A stretch of DNA of 64,000 bases from Paenibacillus sp. UNC499MF (GCF_900107975.1 NZ_FNVF01000012.1:62001-126000); one strand, 5' to 3'. Shown: positions 7,526-15,762, numbered from the stretch's first letter. Notes: generated from the sequence alone by a model not told the origin. Numbers and translations are program-made.

Positions 7526-8062
7526 TCATCCGTGTTCAAAAGCAGGTTTGTTGTCCTTGTCGAAACCGACCGCTTTTCTTTTCCGGCCCGCCTTAGAAGC
7601 TAAATACGGAAGCAGGTAATAATCAAGTCCGAATCTACCGGCGTTCGCTCCTGCGGCCGCCACGAAAAATCCGAGCAGGATCATCCACGGATTCGTGCTC
7701 ACCGTTCCCGCAAACATGTACATGAAGTTCATCAACAAACCGAATGAGGCCGCTACAGCCGTCAATCCCCCGAGAATCAAACCGAGTCCGACCAGAAGCT
7801 CTCCCCACGGAACCAGTAAGTTAAACGCTTTGACACCCGGCAGGGCCACATTTTCCAGAAAAGCATGGTACGTCGGATAAACGAGTGCGTTAGTCGCCTT
7901 ATCCGTCACCGGCTTGGCGATAGCCCCCTTCATGAAACCGGTTGCGTCAAAACCTCCCGTAATCTTGCCCCATCCGGCGCTTGCCCATTTCCAGCCCACA
8001 TAAAGACGAAGCAAAAGCAGTAAACCCGAAGCGTAAACATTCGTTCTTAACCAATTCATCAT
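7526..8062 (-). CDS. DoxX-family membrane protein
   Basis: 178 residues with four hydrophobic segments and the family's opening RLYVGWKWASAGWGKITGG. The insertion between helices 1 and 2 (KPVTDKATNALVYPTYHAFLEN) is as in the YhfD/YdbN-like DoxX group of Bacillales. DoxX proteins are small quinone-site-type membrane proteins linked to sulfur or oxidative stress metabolism; the exact reaction is not known. Start taken as ATG 8062, since AAAGGAG abuts the first ATG at 8071 and is correctly spaced for the fourth codon. Single-gene unit with its own terminator; the 290-base upstream gap holds its promoter. Confidence 0.85.
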   Translation of the reverse strand: MMNWLRTNVYASGLLLLLRLYVGWKWASAGWGKITGGFDATGFMKGAIAKPVTDKATNALVYPTYHAFLENVALPGVKAFNLLVPWGELLVGLGLILGGLTAVAASFGLLMNFMYMFAGTVSTNPWMILLGFFVAAAGANAGRFGLDYYLLPYLASKAGRKRKAVGFDKDNKPAFEHG

Positions 8063-8305
8063 TCCGATCATCTCCTTTTGGTATGGCTCCGCATCAGCAT
8101 GTCAGAGCTGTGTTTTGGTGAAAATCTCCTTCCAATTAATCCAATACTGGATATAGATACCCTCCTTTCCATGTAATGGTAAATGTCGCCTTAATTGTAC
8201 TTGATTTTTAAAACGCTATCAATTTGTTTTTTGCCATTAATTAATGGACTTTTCTCACTCTCACATCGAATGTGAAGCGCAAATGGCGCCAATTCAAGGT
8301 GAAAC

Positions 8306-8330
8306 AAAAAAAAGCCCCGTATTACCGGGG
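8306..8330 (-). terminator. terminator of the DCC/SRPBCC-DoxX/DUF4166 operon
   Basis: CCCCG gtaata CGGGG followed by CTTTTTTTT on the minus strand, 22 bases after the DUF4166 stop. Confidence 0.85.
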
Positions 8331-8352
8331 ACAAAATTTAATGAATCTGTCC

Positions 8353-9030
8353 TCATTCCCGGAGCTCTTCCCGCAGCGGTTTTACGCGATCCGGAATGTC
8401 GGCCGTTCCGCACGGGACAAGCTGCGCACGGAAGGTGCCCTCATAGCCGAATACCGGGCCGAGCACTGGATTTCTCACGTTGACGGTAATTTTATACGCG
8501 TCCTCGCGGTCATCGTACCATTCGCAAACATCGGCGATACCGGTTATTGCGGCGGGGAAAGGAAACTGGAGAGACCCTTCATAAAACCGCTGATTCCCGG
8601 ACCGGATGCGGATTCCACCACCGGGTGTTGGCGCAAGATCAAGATCTACGGCAAGATGCTGCTTGTTTCCGAGATAATCGACGATACGCCCGCGCCGGCT
8701 GCTGTAAATCATCGTGGCATCGAAATGCCGCACTCTGGAGCCGAATGCGAACTTCCGGATCCACGTTACCGTTTCCCGGCCGTAGCTGTCCCGGTAAGCG
8801 AAATTTTCGATCGTGAACGGAATTTCCGTACCGCTCTCCGGAAACATGATGTGCCGCGAGGTGCCGATCAGCAGCGGAAGAGCCGTCCACTTGCTGGTCC
8901 AGACGCGGTGCATCACCCCTTCGCCGACGGAAGCGACGCCGTCTCCGCTGCCGAACCCGAACCGCTCCCGGATGCGGGGATGCAGCCTGGCGATGTCTTC
9001 TCCTAGCGCCCGCTCGTATATGGATGCCAT
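8353..9030 (-). CDS. DUF4166 domain protein
   Basis: 225 residues from ATG 9030, which has GGAAGGAGGGGGC upstream; the first codons overlap the end of the preceding gene by 28 bases. The body matches the DUF4166 pattern: short N-terminal helix (SIYERALGEDIARLHPRIRE), a conserved GEGVMHRVW turn, a FTIENFAYRDSYGRETVTW strand pair and a C-terminal P-rich beta region. The family is uncharacterised and often sits beside DoxX-like or SDR proteins. Third gene of the operon, read with the SRPBCC-DoxX and DCC genes. A lipid- or quinone-binding role would fit the neighbours but is inference. Confidence 0.85.
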   Translation of the reverse strand: MASIYERALGEDIARLHPRIRERFGFGSGDGVASVGEGVMHRVWTSKWTALPLLIGTSRHIMFPESGTEIPFTIENFAYRDSYGRETVTWIRKFAFGSRVRHFDATMIYSSRRGRIVDYLGNKQHLAVDLDLAPTPGGGIRIRSGNQRFYEGSLQFPFPAAITGIADVCEWYDDREDAYKITVNVRNPVLGPVFGYEGTFRAQLVPCGTADIPDRVKPLREELRE

Positions 9031-9959
9031 CGCGGCGCCCCCTCCTTCCCGTTGCTGCGCGGCTTGCGCAAGCATCGCCCGGCTTGCGGCAAATCCCGCC
9101 TGGACCAGAATGCAAGCAGGCACAGGCCCGCCATCGCTCCGCTGAGAGTCAGCGGATTAAACGGCGCCTGCAGCAGCTCGGGACTCCGGGCGAGTGCGGC
9201 CGCGGGCAGCGCGATCAGCAGAGCCGCCTGCGCAAGGTAAATGCCGCCCTGCCTGTGAACCGCGGCAGCCAGCAGGCCAAGGCCGATCTCGCCCGCTCCA
9301 AGCAGGGCGAGCACAAACCTCTCGCCGCCGGGGAACCATCCGGCCGCCTGCAGCACGGCCAGCTCGCCTCCCTCCGGGAAGAGCAGCTTCGGCACCAGCC
9401 CCTGGTACAGCCACAGCAGCGCGAGGAGCCCCGCACTAAAATAGTGCATAAGAGCGCGCTGGATGCTGACCGAAGGCGGGATTCCTTTTTCCAGCCAGAT
9501 CCGGAGCATGTCAAAACTCCAAGCCGTCGCATAGCCGAATAGCGGACGGAACAAGATCCTGTCGAACCAGCGCCCCGCCGCTCCGAAGCGCGTCTCGTAC
9601 GTGTAGGAGGTCGCGAACGTTACTCCGCCGCCCTTGGGCGTATATTTCCAATACCCGCTTCCGCTGCGGATCAGCGAGATCCGCTGTGCGGAACCGAACT
9701 TGAGGCTCGAAATGCGCTCCCCGGTCAGCAGGTTCACTTTGGCTTTCGTCTCGCCCGTTCCCGCGATGTCCATTCCGAAACCGATTCTCGTCCGGTAATG
9801 AAACCGCTGAGGTTCTCTTTCCCCGCTTCGGGGCAGATAGGTAATTTCCGTAAAGCGCAGATCCCACTGCTGATGCAGTCTCGGAGTCTGCGTCGCTTTC
9901 CAAAGCGCCTCCATGTCCGTCTGAATGTCGAGCTCCACATAGATCGGTCTTGCTTTCAT
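9003..9959 (-). CDS. SRPBCC domain fused to a DoxX-like membrane domain
   Basis: 318 residues. Residues 1-155 form a START/SRPBCC-type cup (IYVELDIQTDMEALWKATQ, later WDLRFTEITYLP and GSGYWKYTPKGGGVTF), which in the superfamily binds hydrophobic ligands. Residues 165-285 carry four hydrophobic helices of DoxX-like type (SAGLLALLWLYQGLVPKLLF is diagnostic). The Arg-rich tail follows. GGAAAGGAGAGAGACGA precedes the ATG. Its ATG overlaps the stop of the DCC gene by four bases and its end overlaps DUF4166, so the three proteins are made together and may form one membrane unit. Ligand unknown. Confidence 0.85.
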   Translation of the reverse strand: MKARPIYVELDIQTDMEALWKATQTPRLHQQWDLRFTEITYLPRSGEREPQRFHYRTRIGFGMDIAGTGETKAKVNLLTGERISSLKFGSAQRISLIRSGSGYWKYTPKGGGVTFATSYTYETRFGAAGRWFDRILFRPLFGYATAWSFDMLRIWLEKGIPPSVSIQRALMHYFSAGLLALLWLYQGLVPKLLFPEGGELAVLQAAGWFPGGERFVLALLGAGEIGLGLLAAAVHRQGGIYLAQAALLIALPAAALARSPELLQAPFNPLTLSGAMAGLCLLAFWSRRDLPQAGRCLRKPRSNGKEGAPRWHPYTSGR

Positions 9960-10447
9960 TCGTCTCTCTCCTTTCCGTGTCCCGGCGGTCTTCCGCTATC
10001 CATGCCATCGGTCTCGAACCCTTGCTCCATAAATCTCTTCCCTATGTCAGAGTCAGGGAGAAGGCAGTCCGGCCTCCGTCCGAACCAGAGGTGCCGTCTC
10101 CGGGCAATCCAGTCGTATACTCTGTCTCTTATAGAAACGGGCACGACGGCGAAAACACCCAGTACCGGCCACATACCCGGCATGTAGCGGAAAACGCGCA
10201 GAGCCGCCGCGGATTTCGTATACGCCCGGCCGTTCCGGATCAGTACGAACGTGTCCGGGTCCCCCGCCGCCAGCCTTTGCTCTTGTAAGAGGCGTCTGCC
10301 TGCCTCCGACCGGATAGCGGCAAACGCAAAACGGCACAAGCGGTCCCGGCGGATCACAAACCGGCTGATTCCGTGACACAAGCTGCAGGATCCGTCGATC
10401 AAGAGAATGACGGAATCGTTCCCAGACGCCTTTTTTTGTCTCCCCAT
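9956..10447 (-). CDS. DCC-family thiol-disulfide oxidoreductase (DUF393)
   Basis: 163 residues. The signature DGSCSLCHG (residues 18-26) gives the DxxCxxC active site of this thioredoxin-fold-like family, followed by the usual FVIRRD...FAFAAIRSEAGRRLL segment and a C-terminal YDWIARRRH motif. Family members are predicted disulfide oxidoreductases or electron-transfer partners of DoxX-type membrane proteins. It is the first gene of the three-gene minus-strand operon; GTGAGGGGCGGGAGCA precedes the ATG and the stop overlaps the next ATG. Confidence 0.88.
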   Translation of the reverse strand: MGRQKKASGNDSVILLIDGSCSLCHGISRFVIRRDRLCRFAFAAIRSEAGRRLLQEQRLAAGDPDTFVLIRNGRAYTKSAAALRVFRYMPGMWPVLGVFAVVPVSIRDRVYDWIARRRHLWFGRRPDCLLPDSDIGKRFMEQGFETDGMDSGRPPGHGKERDE

Positions 10448-10550
10448 TGCTCCCGCCCCTCACGGCATTTCTCTCCTGTCTCCGCTGTCTTAACGCCAGT
10501 ATAGGGCACAACGGTGCTTTTGCTCAGTTCTAACTTATTTAGGACGCGGC

Positions 10551-10580
10551 AAAAAGAGGTTCTACGAATCGTAGAACCTC
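10551..10580 (-). terminator. terminator of the two-component operon
   Basis: Eleven-bp perfect stem GAGGTTCTACG / CGTAGAACCTC with a 3-base loop, T-run on the minus strand. Confidence 0.85.
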
Positions 10581-10608
10581 CTGTCGTTCATACCGCCGGA
10601 ACAGGGGG

Positions 10609-11247
10609 TCATTCCGCTTGTTTATCCCGCGAAATGCCCCGCCTCCGCACTTTTTCGACCGCTTCTTTACTGCTTTTGACGCCCAGCTTTTTAAGCATCT
10701 TATTTACCTGGTTTTTCAGGGTGCTTTCCGCCTTCACAAGTTTTTTCTCGATTTGGGACTGCGTATAGCCCTCCTCGATCAATTCGAAGACCTCCCGTTC
10801 GGCTGCCGTCAGCTCTTTCAGCTGTTCTTCCCTTTTGAGCCGGGAAAATTCTTTCAGTAAAGCATCCATGGCTGCAGGATGGCGATAGGCACTGCGAACG
10901 GCTTGGGGAACTTCGCGGAATCTCGTCTTTTCAATATAATTGACGGCTCCCGCGGTAAAAGCTTCCGTCATGACATGCTCGTCGGACATCGAAGTCAGCA
11001 TGATGATCTTGACCGGACGCAGTTCCAGCATTTCCACGGCGGTATAGATGCCGTCAAGTCCGCGGTCGGTCAGCTGAATATCCATCAGCACCACATCGAA
11101 ATCAAGCTTCGCCGCCATATTGACGGCCTCGTCGGGATGAACGGCCGCGCCGACGACCAGAAGATCGTCTTCCTTATTTAAATAGGAAGTCATCGCTTTG
11201 ATCCAATCCGGATCATCTTCCACGAGCAGTATTTTGATAAGTTCCAT
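10609..11247 (-). CDS. NarL/FixJ-type response regulator
   Basis: 212 residues: receiver domain 1-120 with acidic pocket E10-D11-D12, phospho-acceptor D56 in VVLMDIQL, conserved T/S in MLTSMSD and K in EKTRF; LuxR-type helix-turn-helix at about 145-205 (LTAAEREVFELIEEGYTQSQ, then STLKNQVNKMLKKLGV). It is the cognate regulator of the kinase encoded just upstream; the kinase stop lies 35 bases inside this gene, so translation is coupled. The target genes are not visible here; the output may be autoregulation or distant genes. Confidence 0.93.
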   Translation of the reverse strand: MELIKILLVEDDPDWIKAMTSYLNKEDDLLVVGAAVHPDEAVNMAAKLDFDVVLMDIQLTDRGLDGIYTAVEMLELRPVKIIMLTSMSDEHVMTEAFTAGAVNYIEKTRFREVPQAVRSAYRHPAAMDALLKEFSRLKREEQLKELTAAEREVFELIEEGYTQSQIEKKLVKAESTLKNQVNKMLKKLGVKSSKEAVEKVRRRGISRDKQAE

Positions 11248-12583
11248 CTGAATTCTCTCCGTTTAATTGAAGAATTTTGTTGCGCGGAAAATAAAGACGC
11301 ACGCTCGTCCCGGCACCCGGTTTGCTTGAGATTTCCACCGAGCCTCCGGATTTCTGCATCACATTGTACACGTAAGACAAGCCGAGTCCGTAATTGTCCG
11401 CTTTTTTCTTCGTCGTATAAAACGGCTCAAACACGCGCGAGAGCGCGCCCGGAGGAATCCCGCAGCCCGTGTCGGAGACGCTCAGCACAGCGCCCTGCCG
11501 GACCGGCGCCAGCGTCACGGTAAGCGTTCCCCCGCCGGGCATAGCTTCGGCCGCATTGCCGAGCAAATTGCCGATTACCTCCGTCAGGTGAACGGGATCG
11601 AGCCGGACCGACGGACGGCATTCGAAAATAGTCTTGATTGTTATCTCCTGCCGTGCCAATAACCGTTCGTGCAGACGGACAGCGTCCATAGCCAGCTTAT
11701 CGAAAGGCACCGGCCGTTCTTTAAGTACGATCTCCTTCGTCCGGTTATGAATACGGCCTACCATATCGAGCATATGGTCTGAAGCGGCTGCGATAATCCG
11801 CAGATGCTCCTTCGCTTCCGCGTCCTTTTCGCCCAGACTTCCCTGCAGATTTACCGTGCTGAGCGAAATTTTGCCGAGCTCGTTTTTGATCGAATGATTG
11901 AGCAGTGCCGTTCCCGATGTGACCGCCTGCATGGTCGTGTCAAGCGAATCTCTTTCAAAACGGAGCCGGATGCCCAGTACACCGTAAACAAAAACGCAAA
12001 GCAGCGCCACCGCAAACGAATATAAAATAAAGACGGAAACATACCGGAAGAAATCGAATGCAGGAGAAAATACGCGCGCCACGTTAATAAACAGCAGTAC
12101 GCCAAGCAGCGTGGGAACGATGATCAGCGTCGTGATGAGCCGGTTTCTTCTGTGAAGGGGATTTTCTTCTTTTCGTAGAGAACGAACAAGCAGCCAGCAG
12201 GCGCTCAAATAATAAGGAGCCGTCCACAAAAGCAGAGGACCGTAATGGATCGCAAACGCATCCTTCGAAGCCGTGTACGCCAGCATGGCCGGAACGGGCA
12301 GCAGCAGCAATCCTTTGGCAAGCCGCCGGGCCCCCGGTTTGTTCTCCAAAACGCCCGCATAGACCAGACTGAAAACGAGGACCCCGTAAGGCGTCAGCGT
12401 ATGGTTAATAAATTCCGATGCGTGAGCGAGTTCCGTAAAGCCTTTCTGCCGGAGCAAGCCGGTTAAGCCGCCTATGGAAGCGCTGAAAAGAAAAAACGCC
12501 GCCCACCGGTTTGTCTCTTTATGAAGGTGCGGAATCAGAACAAGCAGCGATGCCGTCGAGAGGGCCAGAAAATAAAAAATCAT
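11213..12583 (-). CDS. multi-pass membrane sensor histidine kinase
   Basis: 456 residues from ATG 12583, preceded by AAAGGTGATACG. The first 210 residues hold seven or so hydrophobic helices (MIFYFLALSTASLLVLIPHL onward) and serve as the sensor. The dimerisation/phospho-acceptor region carries H230 in LLNHSIKNELGKI, a variant H-box with HxxKN rather than HELRTP. The ATPase domain has its N-box at GNLLGNAAEAM, G1 DTGCGIPPG and G2 GLGLSYVYNVM. It phosphorylates the LuxR-type regulator encoded next. The signal is unknown; a ligand or membrane state sensed within the bilayer is plausible. Confidence 0.92.
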   Translation of the reverse strand: MIFYFLALSTASLLVLIPHLHKETNRWAAFFLFSASIGGLTGLLRQKGFTELAHASEFINHTLTPYGVLVFSLVYAGVLENKPGARRLAKGLLLLPVPAMLAYTASKDAFAIHYGPLLLWTAPYYLSACWLLVRSLRKEENPLHRRNRLITTLIIVPTLLGVLLFINVARVFSPAFDFFRYVSVFILYSFAVALLCVFVYGVLGIRLRFERDSLDTTMQAVTSGTALLNHSIKNELGKISLSTVNLQGSLGEKDAEAKEHLRIIAAASDHMLDMVGRIHNRTKEIVLKERPVPFDKLAMDAVRLHERLLARQEITIKTIFECRPSVRLDPVHLTEVIGNLLGNAAEAMPGGGTLTVTLAPVRQGAVLSVSDTGCGIPPGALSRVFEPFYTTKKKADNYGLGLSYVYNVMQKSGGSVEISSKPGAGTSVRLYFPRNKILQLNGENSDGTYQNTARGR

Positions 12584-12733
12584 CGTATCACCTTTAGATA
12601 AGCAGTTAAGTTTTATCCTACCATATTCCTCCAAGGAAATCCGGTCACGGATAGCTTTTACGGAAAATTCTGATAGTATAGAAGGAAGGGCTCCTACCGG
12701 GAGTCTTATTTTTACATAAGGAGGCACACCCCT

Positions 12734-12817
12734 ATGACGACCAACTGGAAAAAAAGGCTTACCGGCATTGCCGGCGCGGATTTGGGGATGGAAGGAGGAA
12801 TCTACTATGAACCTTAG
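12734..12817 (+). CDS. 27-residue leader ORF
   Basis: ATG 12734 follows a very strong TAAGGAGGCACACCCCT ribosome site and encodes a 27-residue peptide (starts MTTNWKKRLTGIAG). Its last codons contain the GGAAGGAGG ribosome site of the next gene, and its TAG lies eight bases inside that gene. This is the arrangement of translational coupling. Whether the peptide itself matters is unknown. Confidence 0.6.
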   Translation: MTTNWKKRLTGIAGADLGMEGGIYYEP

Positions 12818-13244
12818 TCTGACGGGTTCCCGGCACCAGCTCATTAATCAGCTCGTCTATTTCGACGAGGAACTGCATCAGTTCCTGGAGCTTTATTTTC
12901 CCTCCCCGACGAAATCGCGAATTTACACGGAGGAGCGCCTTCACGAATATTCCGAAGCGCTCACGAATCTGATTAGTGAATTCAGCGAAGAGCTTCTGCA
13001 TTCCAAAGTGCTGATCGGCAGTAAAGTGCAGATCCGGTACCTGGATGATAACGAGTCCGATACGTACTCGATCGTTTTTCCGTCCAAAACGGACCCGGCC
13101 AGCAACCGGATTTCATTCTTATCTCCTATCGGAAGCCATCTTCTGCTGGGATCGCGGGAACAGACGTTTACGATCGAAACTCCTTCGGGCGAATGCTGCG
13201 TGAAAATCGAAGATATCCGGTTCATGAACGCCGGTGACGTTTAA
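12807..13244 (+). CDS. GreA/GreB C-terminal-domain-like protein
   Basis: 145 residues. The N-terminal half (to about residue 62) is a short helical region with many Glu and Tyr residues. The C-terminal half follows the Gre C-domain pattern: VQIRYLDDNESDTYSIVF, then ISFLSPIGSHLLLGSREQTF and a final TIETPSGECCVKIEDIRF strand pair. The classical Gre coiled coil with its acidic tip is lacking, so it is more like Rnk or secondary-channel binders than a full transcript-cleavage factor. RNA polymerase binding is inferred. Start ATG 12807 is fixed by GGAAGGAGG eight bases upstream, within the leader ORF. Confidence 0.75.
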   Translation: MNLSLTGSRHQLINQLVYFDEELHQFLELYFPSPTKSRIYTEERLHEYSEALTNLISEFSEELLHSKVLIGSKVQIRYLDDNESDTYSIVFPSKTDPASNRISFLSPIGSHLLLGSREQTFTIETPSGECCVKIEDIRFMNAGDV

Positions 13245-13325
13245 CGGTATACGATTTGTATCACAGGCCGATGAACAAGCAACCTTCTAGAAATTTTTTC
13301 CGTTAGTAAGGTTGAGGTGAACTAC

Positions 13326-14201
13326 ATGATGAAAAATAAAAAGAACATGATTGCAGCACTGACTCTGGGATGCTCTCTACTGGCAGCTTCTTCCGCTTCG
13401 GCGTTTTCCGACGTTCAAGGCTCGGATGCAGCCGTTATCGAGTCTTTACAGAGCAAGGGAGTGATCCAGGGCGTGTCGGAGGACAAATTTGCGCCTCAGG
13501 GCAAGCTGACGTCCGTGCAGGGCGTACATCTGATCGTCAAGGCTCTGCAGTTGAAGGCGGCCGGCGGAGCTATACCTGGTCCGGATGCGCCCTGGTACGC
13601 CGAATCGCTTGAAATCGCCGCAAAAAACGGTCTGCCCGTCGAACTGGCGGCAGATTCGTCTGCCGAGCTGACCCGGGAACAGTTTGCGCATCTTTTGTTT
13701 AAAGGAATCCGCGCGACCGGCGACTACCCGCTGATCAAGATGTATATTCAAGTCGCGGACGAAGACGAGATGACCCCGTCGTACCAAGGCAGCATACAGA
13801 ATCTGCTGCTTATGAAGGTAGCCTTCCTCGACGGCAAAAACGAGTTCCATCCGCAGAATCCTATTACCCGGATGGAAGCGGCCGGTATGATCGCCAAGGC
13901 GATTGAATTTACCGACCGCTACAAGGAACGGACGGACGAGCAAGAGAATAAGGAAGTAAGCTTTACGGTCGAAAAGGTAAACGAGGACATCAACAAAATC
14001 GTACTTACCCGCAAGGAACAGCCGAGTCCCGGATACGGTCTGTCGATTACGAAAATCGAGATGAACGACAACGGGCACGCGAAAGTCCATTACAAGCTGA
14101 CTTCTCCCGAACCGGGTAAAATGTATCCTCAAGTCATCTGGTCATCGAAAGCCGAAACCTATCTTTCAAACAAATATAAAGTCGATATCCAGGCCGACTG
14201 A
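13326..14201 (+). CDS. secreted SLH-domain protein with a PrcB-like C-terminus
   Basis: 291 residues from ATG 13326 (GAGGTGA five bases upstream; GTG 13317 also possible but overlaps the site). Signal peptide of about 26 residues ends SSASA. Three SLH-like units follow (FSDVQGSDAAVIESLQSKG at about 28; WYAESLEIAAKNGLPV at about 95; YQGSIQNLLLMKVAFLDG at about 155, ending RMEAAGMIAKAIEF). These anchor proteins to cell-wall polysaccharide. Residues 225-280 (SPGYGLSITKIEMND, PQVIWSSKAE) match the PrcB protease-complex subunit domain. A wall-bound protease-interacting role is inferred. Strong terminator follows. Confidence 0.8.
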   Translation: MMKNKKNMIAALTLGCSLLAASSASAFSDVQGSDAAVIESLQSKGVIQGVSEDKFAPQGKLTSVQGVHLIVKALQLKAAGGAIPGPDAPWYAESLEIAAKNGLPVELAADSSAELTREQFAHLLFKGIRATGDYPLIKMYIQVADEDEMTPSYQGSIQNLLLMKVAFLDGKNEFHPQNPITRMEAAGMIAKAIEFTDRYKERTDEQENKEVSFTVEKVNEDINKIVLTRKEQPSPGYGLSITKIEMNDNGHAKVHYKLTSPEPGKMYPQVIWSSKAETYLSNKYKVDIQAD

Positions 14202-14206
14202 TTGAC

Positions 14207-14243
14207 AAGCGCCGCTTCCGTTTAGAGGAAGCGGCGCTTTTTT
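14207..14243 (+). terminator. terminator of the SLH-PrcB gene
   Basis: Perfect 13-bp stem AAGCGCCGCTTCC / GGAAGCGGCGCTT with T-run. Confidence 0.9.
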
Positions 14244-14380
14244 ATCCGCGAATTGTCGCCGGCCGCCGCATAAGCACTTTCCTCCCGAACCGAAGACGAA
14301 TGCCTTCTGATTAAAACAGTTTTATTGGGGTAAAAATGGAAGGAAAGCTTAGCGTCTATCTCGCTTTGGAGGTATCCCCA

Positions 14381-14884
14381 ATGGCTGCACGACACATAAC
14401 CGGAAAAAGCTCCGAAGGGCGTATCGCCTACCTCGGACGCAATTTAGGATCCGGATTTCTTTTCGGAGTCGGAATGGTTGCTTTTATCGATGAGACGGTT
14501 TTTCATCAGCTTCTTCACTGGCACCATTTCTATGACAAGTCCACCTCGGACATCGGACTGATCTCCGACGGTCTGTTTCACGCGTTCAGCTGGTTTGCGA
14601 CGATCGGCGCCCTGTTTATGTTTGCCGACCTCCGCAGACGGAACGTCTGGATAAAAAAACGGTGGCTCGGCGGCTCGCTTCTCGGCAGCGGTATTTTTCA
14701 ACTTTATGACGGAACGATCCAGCATAAACTTATGCGTCTTCATCAGATCCGCTATGTAGACGATGTAGCGGTGTACGATATCATCTGGAACCTGCTGGCC
14801 GTTGTCATGATCGTCGCCGGAAGCTTGCTTGCAGTCCGTGCCCGCAGAGAAGTGGAAGCGGCGGAAGGAAGCGGTGCACGGTGA
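14381..14884 (+). CDS. DUF2243 membrane protein (caa3 oxidase-associated)
   Basis: 167 residues from ATG 14381 (GGAGGTATCCCCA upstream). Four hydrophobic helices with conserved histidines: DETVFHQLLHWHHFYDKSTS, DGLFHAFSWFATIG, a YDGTIQHKLMRLHQIRY segment and a C-terminal anchor. DUF2243 proteins regularly accompany CtaG and are thought to help cytochrome c oxidase copper-centre assembly. Its TGA overlaps the GTG start of the CtaG gene by four bases, so both are translated together. No oxidase subunit genes occur in the window. Confidence 0.88.
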   Translation: MAARHITGKSSEGRIAYLGRNLGSGFLFGVGMVAFIDETVFHQLLHWHHFYDKSTSDIGLISDGLFHAFSWFATIGALFMFADLRRRNVWIKKRWLGGSLLGSGIFQLYDGTIQHKLMRLHQIRYVDDVAVYDIIWNLLAVVMIVAGSLLAVRARREVEAAEGSGAR

Positions 14885-15687
14885 GCGGTCATGTGCATCA
14901 CGACAGCGCAGCATGGCCGGGCTGGCTTTCTTTTGTGCCCTTCCTGCTTATACTTCTGCTTTACGTTTATGGCGCGCTTAAAAGCGGCCGGAGCTACAAA
15001 GCATGGCCGCTCCGCAGATATTTGTATGCGTTTCTCGGTATTACGAGTGTCGCCGCCGCTCTTGCGGGTCCCCTTTCCGACAATGCGCGCACGGATTTTG
15101 CCGCGCATATGACCGGGCACCTGCTGCTCGGAATGCTTGCTCCGCTCTTGCTTGCACTCGCGGCACCGGTCACGCTGCTCTTGCGATCAATGCCCGTCCA
15201 GGCATCGCGGCGTGTTGCCGTTGTAATGAGGCACCGGGTATTCGGCCTGCTGAGCGACCCGCTCACCGCTTCTTTTCTCAACATCGGAGGACTGTATGTT
15301 CTTTACTTGACGCCGTTATATTCCCGGATGCATCACAGCTTCTTATTGCACGTGCTCATTCATGCCCATGTTTTCCTGGCGGGCTACTTATTTACGGCTT
15401 CTCTTATTTCCGTGGACCCGGCGCCGCACCGCAAAAGTTTCGTATACCGGGCCGTCGTGCTTGTCCTTGCTCTGGCCGCACACGGAATTTTGGCGAAATA
15501 TTTATACGCCCACCCCCCGGAAGGTGTTGCACCGGAGCAAGCGGAAACCGGATCGCTGATCATGTATTACGGCGGCGATGCCGTAGATATTGTGCTCATT
15601 ACGTTATTTTTCCTGCAGTGGTACAAAGCGGCCCGCCCCCGCAGCGCCGCCATCGCCGGCCTGCCTCAGAAGAGCCGGAACTCTTAA
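14881..15687 (+). CDS. ctaG: CtaG-type cytochrome c oxidase assembly protein
   Basis: 268 residues, about seven membrane helices, GTG start overlapping the DUF2243 stop. Motifs of the caa3_CtaG family: FAAHMTGHLLLGMLAPLLLAL near residue 75, PLYSRMHHSFLLHVLIHAHV near 140 and TGSLIMYYGGDAVDIVLITL near 230, with His residues likely to bind copper. In Bacillus CtaG is needed for active caa3 oxidase. An imperfect terminator hairpin overlaps the stop codon. Confidence 0.9.
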   Translation: MSGHVHHDSAAWPGWLSFVPFLLILLLYVYGALKSGRSYKAWPLRRYLYAFLGITSVAAALAGPLSDNARTDFAAHMTGHLLLGMLAPLLLALAAPVTLLLRSMPVQASRRVAVVMRHRVFGLLSDPLTASFLNIGGLYVLYLTPLYSRMHHSFLLHVLIHAHVFLAGYLFTASLISVDPAPHRKSFVYRAVVLVLALAAHGILAKYLYAHPPEGVAPEQAETGSLIMYYGGDAVDIVLITLFFLQWYKAARPRSAAIAGLPQKSRNS

Positions 15688-15705
15688 AACAGTTCGGGCT
15701 TTTTT
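15674..15705 (+). terminator. terminator of the DUF2243-ctaG operon
   Basis: GCCGGAACT / AGTTCGGGC stem (one mismatch) spanning the ctaG stop codon, then CTTTTTTG. Confidence 0.7.
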
Positions 15706-15762
15706 GTCGTTCCGGACAAGGTGCTGATCACCGACAACTACTGGTACATGGTCGATTCTTAA
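15688..15762 (+). pseudogene. protein-like tail in frame after the ctaG stop
   Basis: The frame of ctaG continues after its TAA to another TAA at 15760-15762, reading FFVVPDKVLITDNYWYMVDS at the end. This is unlikely terminator-derived sequence and looks like the C-terminus of an unrelated protein. It has no start codon. Either a gene remnant or chance. Confidence 0.25.
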
